35,214 nucleotides of DNA from a virus, in the IMG/VR virus record IMGVR_UViG_3300011116_000465, positions 1 to 35,214 of that record; one strand, given 5' to 3'. Below are positions 7,799-15,887 of this stretch, one piece after another (position 1 is the first letter of the stretch; every line of letters begins with the position of its first letter). The notes under the pieces are model-generated. The model was not told the DNA's origin and did not search any database. It was given only the letters and a program-made list of their open reading frames with translations. The position numbers were made by a program, and so were the translations under genes.

Positions 7799-7807
7799 AT
7801 TATAGCA
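7799..7807 (-). promoter_or_regulatory. Extended -10 promoter of second late operon
   Basis: On the minus strand the sequence is TGC-TATAAT, a perfect -10 with the extended TGn element. It lies directly after the pqqA terminator and before the structured leader. No good -35 is seen, which extended -10 promoters can do without. Predicted start of RNA is near 7792. Confidence 0.6.
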
Positions 7808-7812
7808 CGTTA

Positions 7813-7841
7813 TAAAAAGAAAAAGGGGGCATTAAGCCCCC
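7813..7841 (-). terminator. Rho-independent terminator after pqqA
   Basis: On the minus strand, GGGGGC (7841-7836) pairs with GCCCCC (7830-7825) across a five-base loop, followed by a TTTTTCTTTTT tract. It lies about 40 bases beyond the pqqA stop and just before the next promoter. Confidence 0.85.
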
Positions 7842-7882
7842 TAATTCAGTACTAAATTAATAGCAGTCTGTTACGATAACCA

Positions 7883-7954
7883 TTACTTGTTCATTACGTA
7901 CATAGTTACTTCAAAGCCAAATCTCATTTCTGTAGCTGCTGGTTTAGTCCACAT
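7883..7954 (-). CDS. pqqA: PqqA, PQQ precursor peptide (23 aa), phage-encoded
   Basis: The 23-residue product begins MWTKPA and contains GFEVTMY, the hallmark of PqqA, the ribosomal peptide turned into pyrroloquinoline quinone. The two residues that become the cofactor, Glu and Tyr in E-x3-Y, are E15 and Y19, the same positions as in 23-24 aa bacterial PqqA. In the known pathway PqqE, with PqqD, joins them and other Pqq enzymes finish the cofactor. None of those enzymes is in this window, so host enzymes would be needed. AGGAG lies seven bases before the ATG. The gene sits alone between two terminators, behind a 21-bp palindrome. It would feed PQQ to host quinoprotein dehydrogenases such as methanol dehydrogenase. 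Confidence 0.9.
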   Translation of the reverse strand: MWTKPAATEMRFGFEVTMYVMNK

Positions 7955-7972
7955 AGTAGTTCTCCTAAAATT

Positions 7973-7993
7973 TTATACACACCGTGTGTATAA
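7973..7993. promoter_or_regulatory. 21-bp perfect palindrome upstream of pqqA
   Basis: Ten-base arms TTATACACAC and GTGTGTATAA are separated by a single C. The centre is about 30 bases before the pqqA ATG. With a one-base loop and no following U-run it fits a dimeric repressor or activator operator better than a terminator. A weak -10 (TATAAA, minus strand, 7977-7972) overlaps one arm, so binding could block RNA polymerase. The binding protein is unknown and may be from the host. Confidence 0.55.
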
Positions 7994-8039
7994 CCGTATT
8001 ATGACCCGCACGATTAATAGTGCTATAGAGAAAACCATG

Positions 8040-8068
8040 AAAAAAGGACCTGTGTTTTAAGCAGGTCC
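8040..8068 (-). terminator. Rho-independent terminator after the capsid gene
   Basis: On the minus strand, GGACCTG (8068-8062) pairs with CAGGTCC (8052-8046) across a nine-base loop and is followed by six T. It begins 27 bases after the major capsid gene stop and closes the first late operon. Confidence 0.85.
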
Positions 8069-8094
8069 CTTAGTAGTACGTAGCCAGTTGCTAA

Positions 8095-9009
8095 TTAAGC
8101 ACCTGGTGAACCCCACATACCGAGAGGATCAGACCAACCGAATGAATAACGCTCACGAGCCTTGTAACGAACGTTACCTGTATCGAAGTCACCATCCATA
8201 GAAGTAGATAACGGAGTACGCACAAAGTGTTTCATGCCGTTAGGTACATCAGTTGTTAAGAAGTATGAATCGCTGTCTGTTAAGAAGTGGTTAATTGCGT
8301 AACCTTCTGGAATTGAACCATTATTCTTAATAGCATTGATATCATTGTCAGCTGTTGAAACACGAAGTTCAGTTTCGAGCAAGCGAGTTGCAACGAATTG
8401 ATTACCTGGTGGAACAATTAACTTACGTGGTTGAGCAGCGATTAAAAGACCACGCTCATCAGTCCATGCAGCGATTTGAATAACAGCGTTTTCTAGTGCT
8501 GTTTCGTTCAAGTCTGTTGGAGTTGCTTGAGTGTTGCTGTTAGTGCCACCTGAAACAAGAGGATGAGCTGTGTTAAATAATGAAACACCATCACCACCGT
8601 TGTAAGAACCAGAAGTGTTGAAGCCATTATTAAGAACTGCAGCAGCCTTAACTTGTTTTGTGTAAGCCATAGCGCGAGCTAAAGCCTTTGTGTAACGAGC
8701 TGATAATGTGTCATACAAGTTATCTTCTACAGCTTCTTCAGTTAAGCTGAAGCCAAGAGCGATAGTTTGATGATTGTATCGAGCTGTCCAAGCTTCTTGA
8801 GCATTGTCATAAGCGATTGCTGTGCCTTCGTTTTTGACTGGTGCTGCTGAGAAACCTGAAAGTTTTGTTTCTTCTTCGAATGAACGCTCTGAAGTCTCTG
8901 TTTCATAAACTTCTTTATGTTCTTCGCCATAACGCTTGTACTCTAAACCGAATAGCGCGTTAAGTCCTGGTAATAGCTCTTTTAGGAGCTGTGCACGTGA
9001 AATAGCCAT
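8095..9009 (-). CDS. Major capsid protein (HK97 fold, Mu gpT-like)
   Basis: 304 aa. The N-terminal helix region (SRAQLLKELLPGLNALFGLEYKR) and the segment FSLTEEAVEDNLYDTLSARY at about 108-127 are typical of Mu gpT-like major head proteins. The C-terminal third is beta-rich (RYSFGWSDPLGMWGS). It is the last gene of the packaging/head operon, after scaffold and two accessory genes, and is followed at once by a strong terminator. GGAG lies before the ATG. It would form the icosahedral shell around the scaffold. Confidence 0.8.
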   Translation of the reverse strand: MAISRAQLLKELLPGLNALFGLEYKRYGEEHKEVYETETSERSFEEETKLSGFSAAPVKNEGTAIAYDNAQEAWTARYNHQTIALGFSLTEEAVEDNLYDTLSARYTKALARAMAYTKQVKAAAVLNNGFNTSGSYNGGDGVSLFNTAHPLVSGGTNSNTQATPTDLNETALENAVIQIAAWTDERGLLIAAQPRKLIVPPGNQFVATRLLETELRVSTADNDINAIKNNGSIPEGYAINHFLTDSDSYFLTTDVPNGMKHFVRTPLSTSMDGDFDTGNVRYKARERYSFGWSDPLGMWGSPGA

Positions 9010-9025
9010 GTTCTTTTCTCCTTAA

Positions 9026-9649
9026 TTAAGCTGTGTAATTAACGCCGGTAAGGGCAGTCAACTGTGGGTTGTTAATTTTAACAAGTACTTCTGGATAAAG
9101 TACTGTAGAGCCTGACAAATAAGCTGTGTCTGGAACTACTGCAACTACTCTCCATGGTAATGTTGTTGCTGAGCCCGCACCAGTACTAGGAATAACACAT
9201 GATGCTTGTGAATTACCTGTTGTTGCTGAGCCAGTACCGTTTTGAATTTCAGCTAAGTTTGTACCAACAATAGTTGCATTAGCACCAACTACTACTGTAG
9301 GAGCGCCTGAAACTGTTAATGCTACTTTAAATTCAGCTGATGCATCAACAACTACATAAGCAATAGCATTAGTAACGCTAGTACCTGGGTAGTATTGAGC
9401 TTGAACTGTTTGACCAGATGAATTAGTGTATTGAAAGCCAGTTGCAACACCGATAATAGTGCCGGAAGTTGTAGCTGCTGATAATTCAATTGTGCCGCCC
9501 GCTACGATTTTGACTGAAGAACCGTTATAAATTGCAGTATTGTAACTTGACGCAATTGGGATCTGTAAAGTTGCCCCAGCGTACGCAATACCGTCATAAC
9601 GATTAATTGGTTCAAAACCATAAGGACTGTTAATGGTTGGATATGCCAT
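9026..9649 (-). CDS. Putative capsid decoration / head protein (207 aa)
   Basis: Begins MAYPTINSPYGFEPINRYDG and is then Ala/Thr/Val/Gly-rich, with a beta-sandwich look. The gene directly before the major capsid gene is often a decoration or head-stabilising protein, and the size fits. No cysteine motif or membrane segment. Function assigned from context and composition only. Confidence 0.55.
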   Translation of the reverse strand: MAYPTINSPYGFEPINRYDGIAYAGATLQIPIASSYNTAIYNGSSVKIVAGGTIELSAATTSGTIIGVATGFQYTNSSGQTVQAQYYPGTSVTNAIAYVVVDASAEFKVALTVSGAPTVVVGANATIVGTNLAEIQNGTGSATTGNSQASCVIPSTGAGSATTLPWRVVAVVPDTAYLSGSTVLYPEVLVKINNPQLTALTGVNYTA

Positions 9650-9672
9650 TTTAATCTCCTTAAATGTTTATA

Positions 9673-10125
9673 TTATTTACCTTTACCGAATGAAGTCGTT
9701 GCTTTTGACTCTGCGAAGAGAGGCATACGAGGATCATTCTGTTTCATAAAGCTGTTGTCAACTGCATCGGCTTGTTGTTTTGATTTTGTCTCATAATAAG
9801 CCTTACGTTGTGCAACAAACTCTTCTGGGATCTTGCATAATAATAGTCCACCAATTTCAACGCCGTCTTTAAAACGGGAATTTTGGTCAACCATTATTCT
9901 CATTTCAGGGTGGTCCGCTAATTTAACGGGTTCCCATCCTTCACGCATTTTTGAAGAAACATTTAGATTATCAGCGTCGTTAAGAAGACTTGTTCTAATC
10001 CATCGATAAGCCCAACCAGGTACCTTTTTAAATTCAGGCAATAATGATGCAGGTTTCCAGCTATCAGGTCTTTGAAATTCTTCTCTTGTTTGTAATTCAC
10101 GATCTTGTCTGTTTGTATTATCCAT
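9673..10125 (-). CDS. Conserved head-region protein (150 aa)
   Basis: The second ATG (MDNTNRQ) is chosen because GGAG lies seven bases before it; the first ATG is too close to that site. The centre (KVPGWAYRWIRTSLLNDADNLNVS, with WEPVKL) is a conserved pattern in phages with similar head operons. It overlaps the scaffold stop by eight bases. Role unknown, probably head assembly. Confidence 0.6.
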   Translation of the reverse strand: MDNTNRQDRELQTREEFQRPDSWKPASLLPEFKKVPGWAYRWIRTSLLNDADNLNVSSKMREGWEPVKLADHPEMRIMVDQNSRFKDGVEIGGLLLCKIPEEFVAQRKAYYETKSKQQADAVDNSFMKQNDPRMPLFAESKATTSFGKGK

Positions 10126-11140
10126 TTGCATTCTCCAATTTTAAAGTTTCTCTTGCATATTGTTCCGGTGTTAGACCAAATTTCTTGGCTAACGCTACTT
10201 GTGTCTTCGTCAGACGCACTTTTTTTGGCGCGGTGCTACGCGTTGCCGGAGCAACTACATTCGAAGGTTTTGTGCGCTGGGCGGGTTGGTCCTCGTCTAG
10301 CGTTGCATCCCCATAGTATTCTGGGAATCGTTTCTGCATCGTACTATCTATACGACGGTAATATTCGTCAGATGTGGGATCTATACCATTTCTAACTAAT
10401 TTTTCATGTACACCTAAAGCAAGACTTGTCATTTCTTCGTCTTTACCAAACCAATCATTTTTATCTTGCCAAGCAAGTGCTTTATTGTCTGGTTTTGGTG
10501 CTTGAGGTCTGTTTTCCTGTATATATACCTCTTTTTCATCCTCTTGTAAAGTGTTTTTATATTGAGGGGTATATCTTTGCGCTTCTGACAGTCTAAATTG
10601 CGCATCATTCATTTTTTGTTGCGCTTCAATAATCTTTTCAGAATCACCTAAATCATAGGCTTCACGATAGTCTCGTTTAGCTGAATGTAATTGCTGTTCT
10701 AACGCACCTTTTAATGTATGTAGATAAGTCTCTTCACCACTACTTAAAGTAGTTTTAAGTTTCCTATTTTCTTCAGCAATTTGTTGAGCAAATTTAATTG
10801 CTTCTTGGCGTTCTCGGTCAGCTGATTCTTTAGCACGTCTTTCGTCATGCCAAACTTTTTTAAGCTGCGCCATTCTTTGTTTAACACGGTCAGAATAATC
10901 TTCTAAAGTGTCATTTTCTAATTCTTCTACTTTATCTTTAGGTAAAGGTTCTTTACCTTTATCAGCCGCTGGGGTATCGTCTTCGATTTCAAGATCAATA
11001 TCGTCTGCTTTTGTTTCTATCTTAACTTCATTTTTTTCAGTTTTAATAGAAACTTCTTTTTCATCAGGAAACTTATTACCTGGTATTTCGTCATCATCTG
11101 GATATTCAAAAACAATATCTCCATCTTTTACGTCAGCCAT
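10118..11140 (-). CDS. Scaffolding protein (340 aa)
   Basis: The N-terminal 85 residues are strongly acidic and low in complexity. A long charged helical region follows (about 85-215, e.g. ERQEAIKFAQQIAEENRKLK), typical of scaffold coiled coils. The basic C-terminus (KKVRLTKTQVALAKKFGLT) resembles the helix-turn-helix coat-binding end of scaffolds. The gene lies between portal and capsid genes, the normal place. It would guide procapsid assembly and then leave the shell. Confidence 0.75.
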   Translation of the reverse strand: MADVKDGDIVFEYPDDDEIPGNKFPDEKEVSIKTEKNEVKIETKADDIDLEIEDDTPAADKGKEPLPKDKVEELENDTLEDYSDRVKQRMAQLKKVWHDERRAKESADRERQEAIKFAQQIAEENRKLKTTLSSGEETYLHTLKGALEQQLHSAKRDYREAYDLGDSEKIIEAQQKMNDAQFRLSEAQRYTPQYKNTLQEDEKEVYIQENRPQAPKPDNKALAWQDKNDWFGKDEEMTSLALGVHEKLVRNGIDPTSDEYYRRIDSTMQKRFPEYYGDATLDEDQPAQRTKPSNVVAPATRSTAPKKVRLTKTQVALAKKFGLTPEQYARETLKLENANG

Positions 11141-11150
11141 ATATTACTCC

Positions 11151-11597
11151 TTATGCGCGAGTGTAGCCGCGAGGATCTTCAACAACCCCCTCAACTGTAT
11201 CGTCGTTAATAATGCGGAATTCTCTTCCGTGAATTTTAAATCTAGTACCCGCGTATGCACGCGTTAAAACAAAATCACCTTCTTTACACCATGGACCTGT
11301 AGGAAATCTGACTTCATCTTTATAAGCTAAGTCGCCTACTTTTACTACAAATAAAACTACAGTCGAATGTTCTTCTATAGATTTAGCACCGGCTGCTTTA
11401 ACAATACCGCCTTTATAGGTTTCTTCTGCTTCTGGAATTGCACACAAAATTCTATAGCCTTTTGGGTCTGGAAGTTGTAAACCTCTTTCTTCAATTGGTA
11501 TATCTTCTGCATCTACTTCATTTACTGTTGGAATAATAATTGGTCTGCCATTAGCATCAACCAAGTTCTTATTCATCGTAAGGATTTGTTCACTCAT
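11151..11597 (-). CDS. GroES-like co-chaperonin (148 aa)
   Basis: The ATG at MSEQI is chosen, with GGAG ten bases upstream; the longer TTG reading was dropped. From about residue 45 the pattern GYRILCAIPEAEETYKGGIV, then VVKVGDLAYKDEVRFPTG, WCKEGDFVL, and a C-terminal INDDTVEGVVEDP follows the GroES fold: start strand, mobile loop, base strands. A phage co-chaperonin, like T4 gp31, would cap host GroEL to fold the capsid protein. Position between portal and scaffold supports that. It is longer than host GroES (about 95 aa), by an N-terminal extension. Confidence 0.7.
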   Translation of the reverse strand: MSEQILTMNKNLVDANGRPIIIPTVNEVDAEDIPIEERGLQLPDPKGYRILCAIPEAEETYKGGIVKAAGAKSIEEHSTVVLFVVKVGDLAYKDEVRFPTGPWCKEGDFVLTRAYAGTRFKIHGREFRIINDDTVEGVVEDPRGYTRA

Positions 11598-11784
11598 CTT
11601 CAAACGTCTCCATTCTTTGTGCGAGGTCTTTAATCAAACTTTCTGCTACGGATAAACCTCGAATATATCCGGTCATATTTTGGTACGAAGCAAAATCTTT
11701 TGCCGCTCCGTCTCCTAAATTATTTAAAACTGTTTTGCGCTGATCATCTATTCGAGACAATAATAGCTCTAGCGTTTGGTCCAT
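11590..11784 (-). CDS. Small helical protein between portal and GroES-like genes (64 aa)
   Basis: An almost fully helical, charged peptide (LELLLSRIDDQRKTVLNNL, ending QRMETFEDE). It is coupled to the GroES-like gene by an overlap of eight bases and lies three bases after the portal stop. No family is certain. Short helical proteins here are common in related head operons; function unknown. Confidence 0.65.
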   Translation of the reverse strand: MDQTLELLLSRIDDQRKTVLNNLGDGAAKDFASYQNMTGYIRGLSVAESLIKDLAQRMETFEDE

Positions 11785-11787
11785 GTG

Positions 11788-14319
11788 TTACTCCTTAGGT
11801 TGTGTTTGTTCCTTTGTTAGATTTCTATCATCTACTTTATGTTTATGTTCCATTAAGCGATCGACCGCATTAATAGCTGTTTCTTTTTCTCTATGGCTAT
11901 GTTCTTGTTTTTTAAACTCTGCGTCCATACCTAAACGGGCACCTTGTATTAGTTGTTCTCCTTCAAGTCTATTCTTATCTAGCGTTGTTTTAGATCCAAC
12001 TTTAATACCTTCAAGTCTTTCATGAGAAGCAAGTTTTTCTTTTTCAAGTTCAAGTTTAGCTTGATCAAGTTGAATATCTGCTTGAGTTTTTTGAGCTTTA
12101 ATTTGTAAGTCTTGAGCTTTAAGTTGTAACTCTTGTTGTTGCATTTGAACTAAAGGATCTTGCTGTTGTTGTTGCGCTTGTTGTTGTTGCATTTCTGCTT
12201 GATCTTTAGCTAGAAGTTTTTGTGCTGCTGCTGCAGTTAATCTAGATAATTCTAGTTCAACATCTTCCGGTAAGTTTTCGCCCGGTTTTGGTAGCTCTGC
12301 ACCTAATTGTTCTTCAATTTGTTTTCTATATTCAAACGCAATATGTTCGTTAATATGTGCTAATGCCGCGGCTTGCATTTGTTGAGCCATTGGGTTTTGA
12401 CTCATCATTTGCATTAACTTAGGATCTTGCATAGCTGCCATATGAACTGCTAAGTGAGCTTGATGATCTTGATAGATAAATGCTTTAGTAGGTTTACCAT
12501 TAATAATATCCATATTTTCAGATACGGGATCTTTAGGTTTCTTGTCGTCTGCATTAGGAATAAGTTTTCCAATATTCTTAACACCTAGTACTTCTAACAT
12601 CTGACGATTCAATTCTACTTGATCATAGATTTGTGGATTAGCTTGTGCCATTTGCATAACAGCTTGATATTGCACAACCTTTTGAGACATTGTTGCCGCG
12701 TTTGGATCTGATACAGGAATAACTTCACAGCAATCATAATCAGATTGTTTAGCACGTCTATCACCAATTTCTGGTTCGTAGTTATATTCTGGTGGTGTGT
12801 AATCGCGAATAATGCCAGCTAATAATTTAAACTCTTGTTTCATTGCATAGTGAATACGAGCTTGTACAGCTGACATCACTTTTAATGTTCTTTCTAATAT
12901 AGCTAGAGTTGTACCTACTGGAGAGTTTGCACTCATATCAGATACTTTCATATCTGCTGCTGAAGCGAAGCGGCGTCCTTCTTCGATGATTTGATTCATC
13001 AATTGATTAAGTACTTGTGAAGGCTCTTTATATGGTAACGGTAAAATGTTGTCACGGATAGCACCGCTTGGTACATCAACGTCACGCCATTCGCCTGGTG
13101 CAATCGGAGTATCATCTCCTTTGATACGAAGTCCTCTTGACTTCATACCGCCTGGTAAGTTTGATAGGGTACCCGCGTCAACAAGTTGACGTAAGATCAT
13201 AGTACCTGATTTGGCGAAAGCACCTATCAAATGAATTAAACCAAAACAATAAAAACCAAAGCCCGGTATGTATCCATAATGAACAAAGTGTTGACGTTTT
13301 AATTTTCTGTTATCAGTTGGGTTCCAGTTACGGCGAATAGAGAGTATTGTGCCTGTTCCCTTTTCAATTGTAATAACATACGGAAGGGCTATGCCATCTT
13401 CACTATCGCTAAGCTCTGGAATATCTCTTAAGACATGCATCTCAAGTATTTTGTAGCGGTCATCTTCTGTAGGATTGAAACCTAATTTCTCAGCAATCTT
13501 TTTCTCAGCTTCATCAATATCTAAGAACGGTTCACCTAAATCTACATCACGATAAAATCCTGCTACTTGTAATTTTCTTAATTCGTTCTTTGTCTTACGC
13601 ATGACGTGTGTGACACGTTCTGCTGTTTCTAAATTAGATGCACCGTATGGAACCACCATGTCCTCTGCAGGAACATACATAGCTACTTGTCTTTCGAACG
13701 ATGGATCGTAGTATACTTTTTTAAACGCATTACCTGCTAAACCTAGTCCCCATAACATACGTTCATGTTCAGGTCTGTACTCAGGCATCATGTCAGTCAA
13801 CTGATAGTTCATGTCATCTTTAACACGTTCAGCTGCGTCTTCTTTTTCTTTTGTTTGTTTACCTACGATTTGTGTTTTGACTGGACCTGCCGCTGGAAAT
13901 GTTTCCATCATGGTTTCTGCTTGGAATTTCACAAGTGCTTCTGTCATCAGTGGATGATAAACGTTACACGCACCTGCCCATGGTTCTGTTCGTTCTTCTA
14001 CTTTTAATCCAAGTAATTCTAAACCATCTACATAAGTAGTTAACCAATCTTTTCTAGATGAGATATCAGAATCATACTCGCCAATTAAATCTCCAGATAA
14101 TTCTGTTAACGTGCCTTCATCAAGTTCTTCTGCTAAGTTAGCATTGAATTCATCGTCGCCTACTTCTTTACCAGGAACGATTGTAATTTCCATACTACCG
14201 TCATCCAGAGTTACACTGTCAGGATTTTCAATCTCAATACTTAAGTCGGGTGCGCCTGCTGCTAACTCTTCTATACCTTGAGGAGCTTGTGATAAACTTT
14301 TATCCATATTAATTGCCAT
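11788..14319 (-). CDS. Portal protein (843 aa, P22 type)
   Basis: A long protein with the order expected of a P22-like portal: acidic start, LEVERTEPW-type region (KVEERTEPWAGACNVYHPL), MTEALVKFQAETMMETFP, then stem and clip helices (LNQLMNQIIEEGRRFASAAD). The last 170 residues are Gln-rich coiled coil (QQQQAQQQQQDPLVQMQQQ), like a P22-type barrel end. It lies right after terL. The portal ring is the DNA channel and the terminase docking site. No frameshift is seen. Confidence 0.85.
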   Translation of the reverse strand: MAINMDKSLSQAPQGIEELAAGAPDLSIEIENPDSVTLDDGSMEITIVPGKEVGDDEFNANLAEELDEGTLTELSGDLIGEYDSDISSRKDWLTTYVDGLELLGLKVEERTEPWAGACNVYHPLMTEALVKFQAETMMETFPAAGPVKTQIVGKQTKEKEDAAERVKDDMNYQLTDMMPEYRPEHERMLWGLGLAGNAFKKVYYDPSFERQVAMYVPAEDMVVPYGASNLETAERVTHVMRKTKNELRKLQVAGFYRDVDLGEPFLDIDEAEKKIAEKLGFNPTEDDRYKILEMHVLRDIPELSDSEDGIALPYVITIEKGTGTILSIRRNWNPTDNRKLKRQHFVHYGYIPGFGFYCFGLIHLIGAFAKSGTMILRQLVDAGTLSNLPGGMKSRGLRIKGDDTPIAPGEWRDVDVPSGAIRDNILPLPYKEPSQVLNQLMNQIIEEGRRFASAADMKVSDMSANSPVGTTLAILERTLKVMSAVQARIHYAMKQEFKLLAGIIRDYTPPEYNYEPEIGDRRAKQSDYDCCEVIPVSDPNAATMSQKVVQYQAVMQMAQANPQIYDQVELNRQMLEVLGVKNIGKLIPNADDKKPKDPVSENMDIINGKPTKAFIYQDHQAHLAVHMAAMQDPKLMQMMSQNPMAQQMQAAALAHINEHIAFEYRKQIEEQLGAELPKPGENLPEDVELELSRLTAAAAQKLLAKDQAEMQQQQAQQQQQDPLVQMQQQELQLKAQDLQIKAQKTQADIQLDQAKLELEKEKLASHERLEGIKVGSKTTLDKNRLEGEQLIQGARLGMDAEFKKQEHSHREKETAINAVDRLMEHKHKVDDRNLTKEQTQPKE

Positions 14320-14330
14320 AATTCATTTCC

Positions 14331-15887
14331 TTATAACGCGTATAATTTCTTTTGAGAACTGCTTCTAAATCCTGGTATATCTTCTGGTTCATCACTTGGT
14401 AGACGTATAAAGCCACCTTGTCTAAACCGCATCAATGCTAGTGTTGTGCTATCAACCAAGTCATCATTCGCACCACTAGGAAAATCATTACACTCTTCAA
14501 TTACTTCATGAGCCCATCGTCTATCGGGAGCCCACACTATACCACTTCTAAACAAGTCTGACACTGCATTCACTCGACTTATTTTATCTTGCCCTTTACC
14601 CGGTGTGAACTCACCGACAGGAATGCCCATGCGTCTAAACTCTTGATAGAGCGCCGCACCGTTAGATTTCTTTTCCACTAAGAATGCATCGGGTTCCCAC
14701 TCTTTATACTCTTGTATACAAAGCTCTTTAAGCTCAGGGAACTCTAGTCGTTGCTTAATACTATTTAATAGTATTATATTATAGTTATTGGTTTCTTCGT
14801 TAAAAAATACACCCCAAATAGTTAATGCGTTAAAGTCAGCTCTTGTATTGGCTTCCTGTGCGGCATCTAGAGACATAATGGTAAATTCACATTGAGGCGG
14901 ATCATCCTTCTCCCATATCTTCCACCACTCTCTTTTAATTAAGGCACCCTCTTCTGACACTGGGTTTTGCATGTACTGAGAATTCCAGTACCGTACATCT
15001 AACGCTGCCTTCTTACTTAATAACTCTTCTAAACTCCAGAACTCTGACCACAACGGTTTCATCTCACCATGTTTGTCTTCTATGATTGCCGGAAACTCTA
15101 CCACTTCCCAGTTATCTACTTCGTCATTCTTAACCATCTGGTTCACAATCTGACCTGTCAAGTCTAGCTTAGACCACCGCGTCATCACTACAATAATCGC
15201 ACCGCCAGGCATAAGACGTTGTAATGGACCAGACTGAAACCACTCCCAAGCAGGCAGAAAAACATCCGATCGTCCCAACTTGGCGTCCTGCTCGGAATGT
15301 GGATCATCAATGATAAACAAATCAGCCCCACGACCAGCGAGGGCACCACCAACACCAATAGCAAAATATTCCCCATTAAAGTTTGTTCCCCATCGTGACG
15401 CAGACTTTGAGTCAGCCTGTAGTTCTACCTGTGGGAAGATATCCTTGTAAGCGTCACTACCCACAAGGTTACGGACACGGCGACCAAAGTTAACTGCCAA
15501 GTCAGCAGTATGAGATGCCATAATAACTTTCTTGTGTGGATACTTACCCAAAAACCATGCCGGTGCCAAGTAAGAAATAAGCTCTGACTTCCCATGTCGC
15601 GGAGCGATGTTAACAATAACGCGTTTCTTTTTTCCCGCAGCAATGTCTTCAAATATCTGTGCCAGTTTTCTATGATGTGCTCCTACCATGTAGCCTGGGT
15701 AGACGTGTGCAATGAAATCTAAAAAGTTATCCTTGCCGTGATCTTGTACCCAGTTCTTTTTAAATACTCTTATCTTCTCTAGTGTACTACGCTTCAGCTC
15801 CGGCGACATGGTCGGAACCGCTTTCATTAACTCTGCCACCATCGCGGGAGTTAACTTCTCACCCTTAGTCTCCTGTTGTACTTCCAT
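14331..15887 (-). CDS. terL: Terminase large subunit
   Basis: 518 aa. The ATPase part has Walker A P96-R-H-G-K-S101, Walker B LFIIDD (190-195), and the coupling segment VVMTRW at about 233-238. The nuclease part has D341 (MSLDAAQ), D351, E405 (LVEKKSNG) and D475/D476 with D479 (ANDDLVDS), the usual RNase H-like metal sites. It pumps and cuts DNA at the portal. It overlaps the upstream gene by 23 bases, fitting a terminase pair. Confidence 0.92.
   Translation of the reverse strand: MEVQQETKGEKLTPAMVAELMKAVPTMSPELKRSTLEKIRVFKKNWVQDHGKDNFLDFIAHVYPGYMVGAHHRKLAQIFEDIAAGKKKRVIVNIAPRHGKSELISYLAPAWFLGKYPHKKVIMASHTADLAVNFGRRVRNLVGSDAYKDIFPQVELQADSKSASRWGTNFNGEYFAIGVGGALAGRGADLFIIDDPHSEQDAKLGRSDVFLPAWEWFQSGPLQRLMPGGAIIVVMTRWSKLDLTGQIVNQMVKNDEVDNWEVVEFPAIIEDKHGEMKPLWSEFWSLEELLSKKAALDVRYWNSQYMQNPVSEEGALIKREWWKIWEKDDPPQCEFTIMSLDAAQEANTRADFNALTIWGVFFNEETNNYNIILLNSIKQRLEFPELKELCIQEYKEWEPDAFLVEKKSNGAALYQEFRRMGIPVGEFTPGKGQDKISRVNAVSDLFRSGIVWAPDRRWAHEVIEECNDFPSGANDDLVDSTTLALMRFRQGGFIRLPSDEPEDIPGFRSSSQKKLYAL

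Noticed and set aside
8742-8930. Frame inside the major capsid gene
   Set aside because: Lys/Gln-rich shadow of the capsid gene without a ribosome site.
13765-14007. Plus-strand frame opposite the portal gene
   Set aside because: Cys/Phe-rich composition typical of an antisense shadow of a coding region; no start signal.
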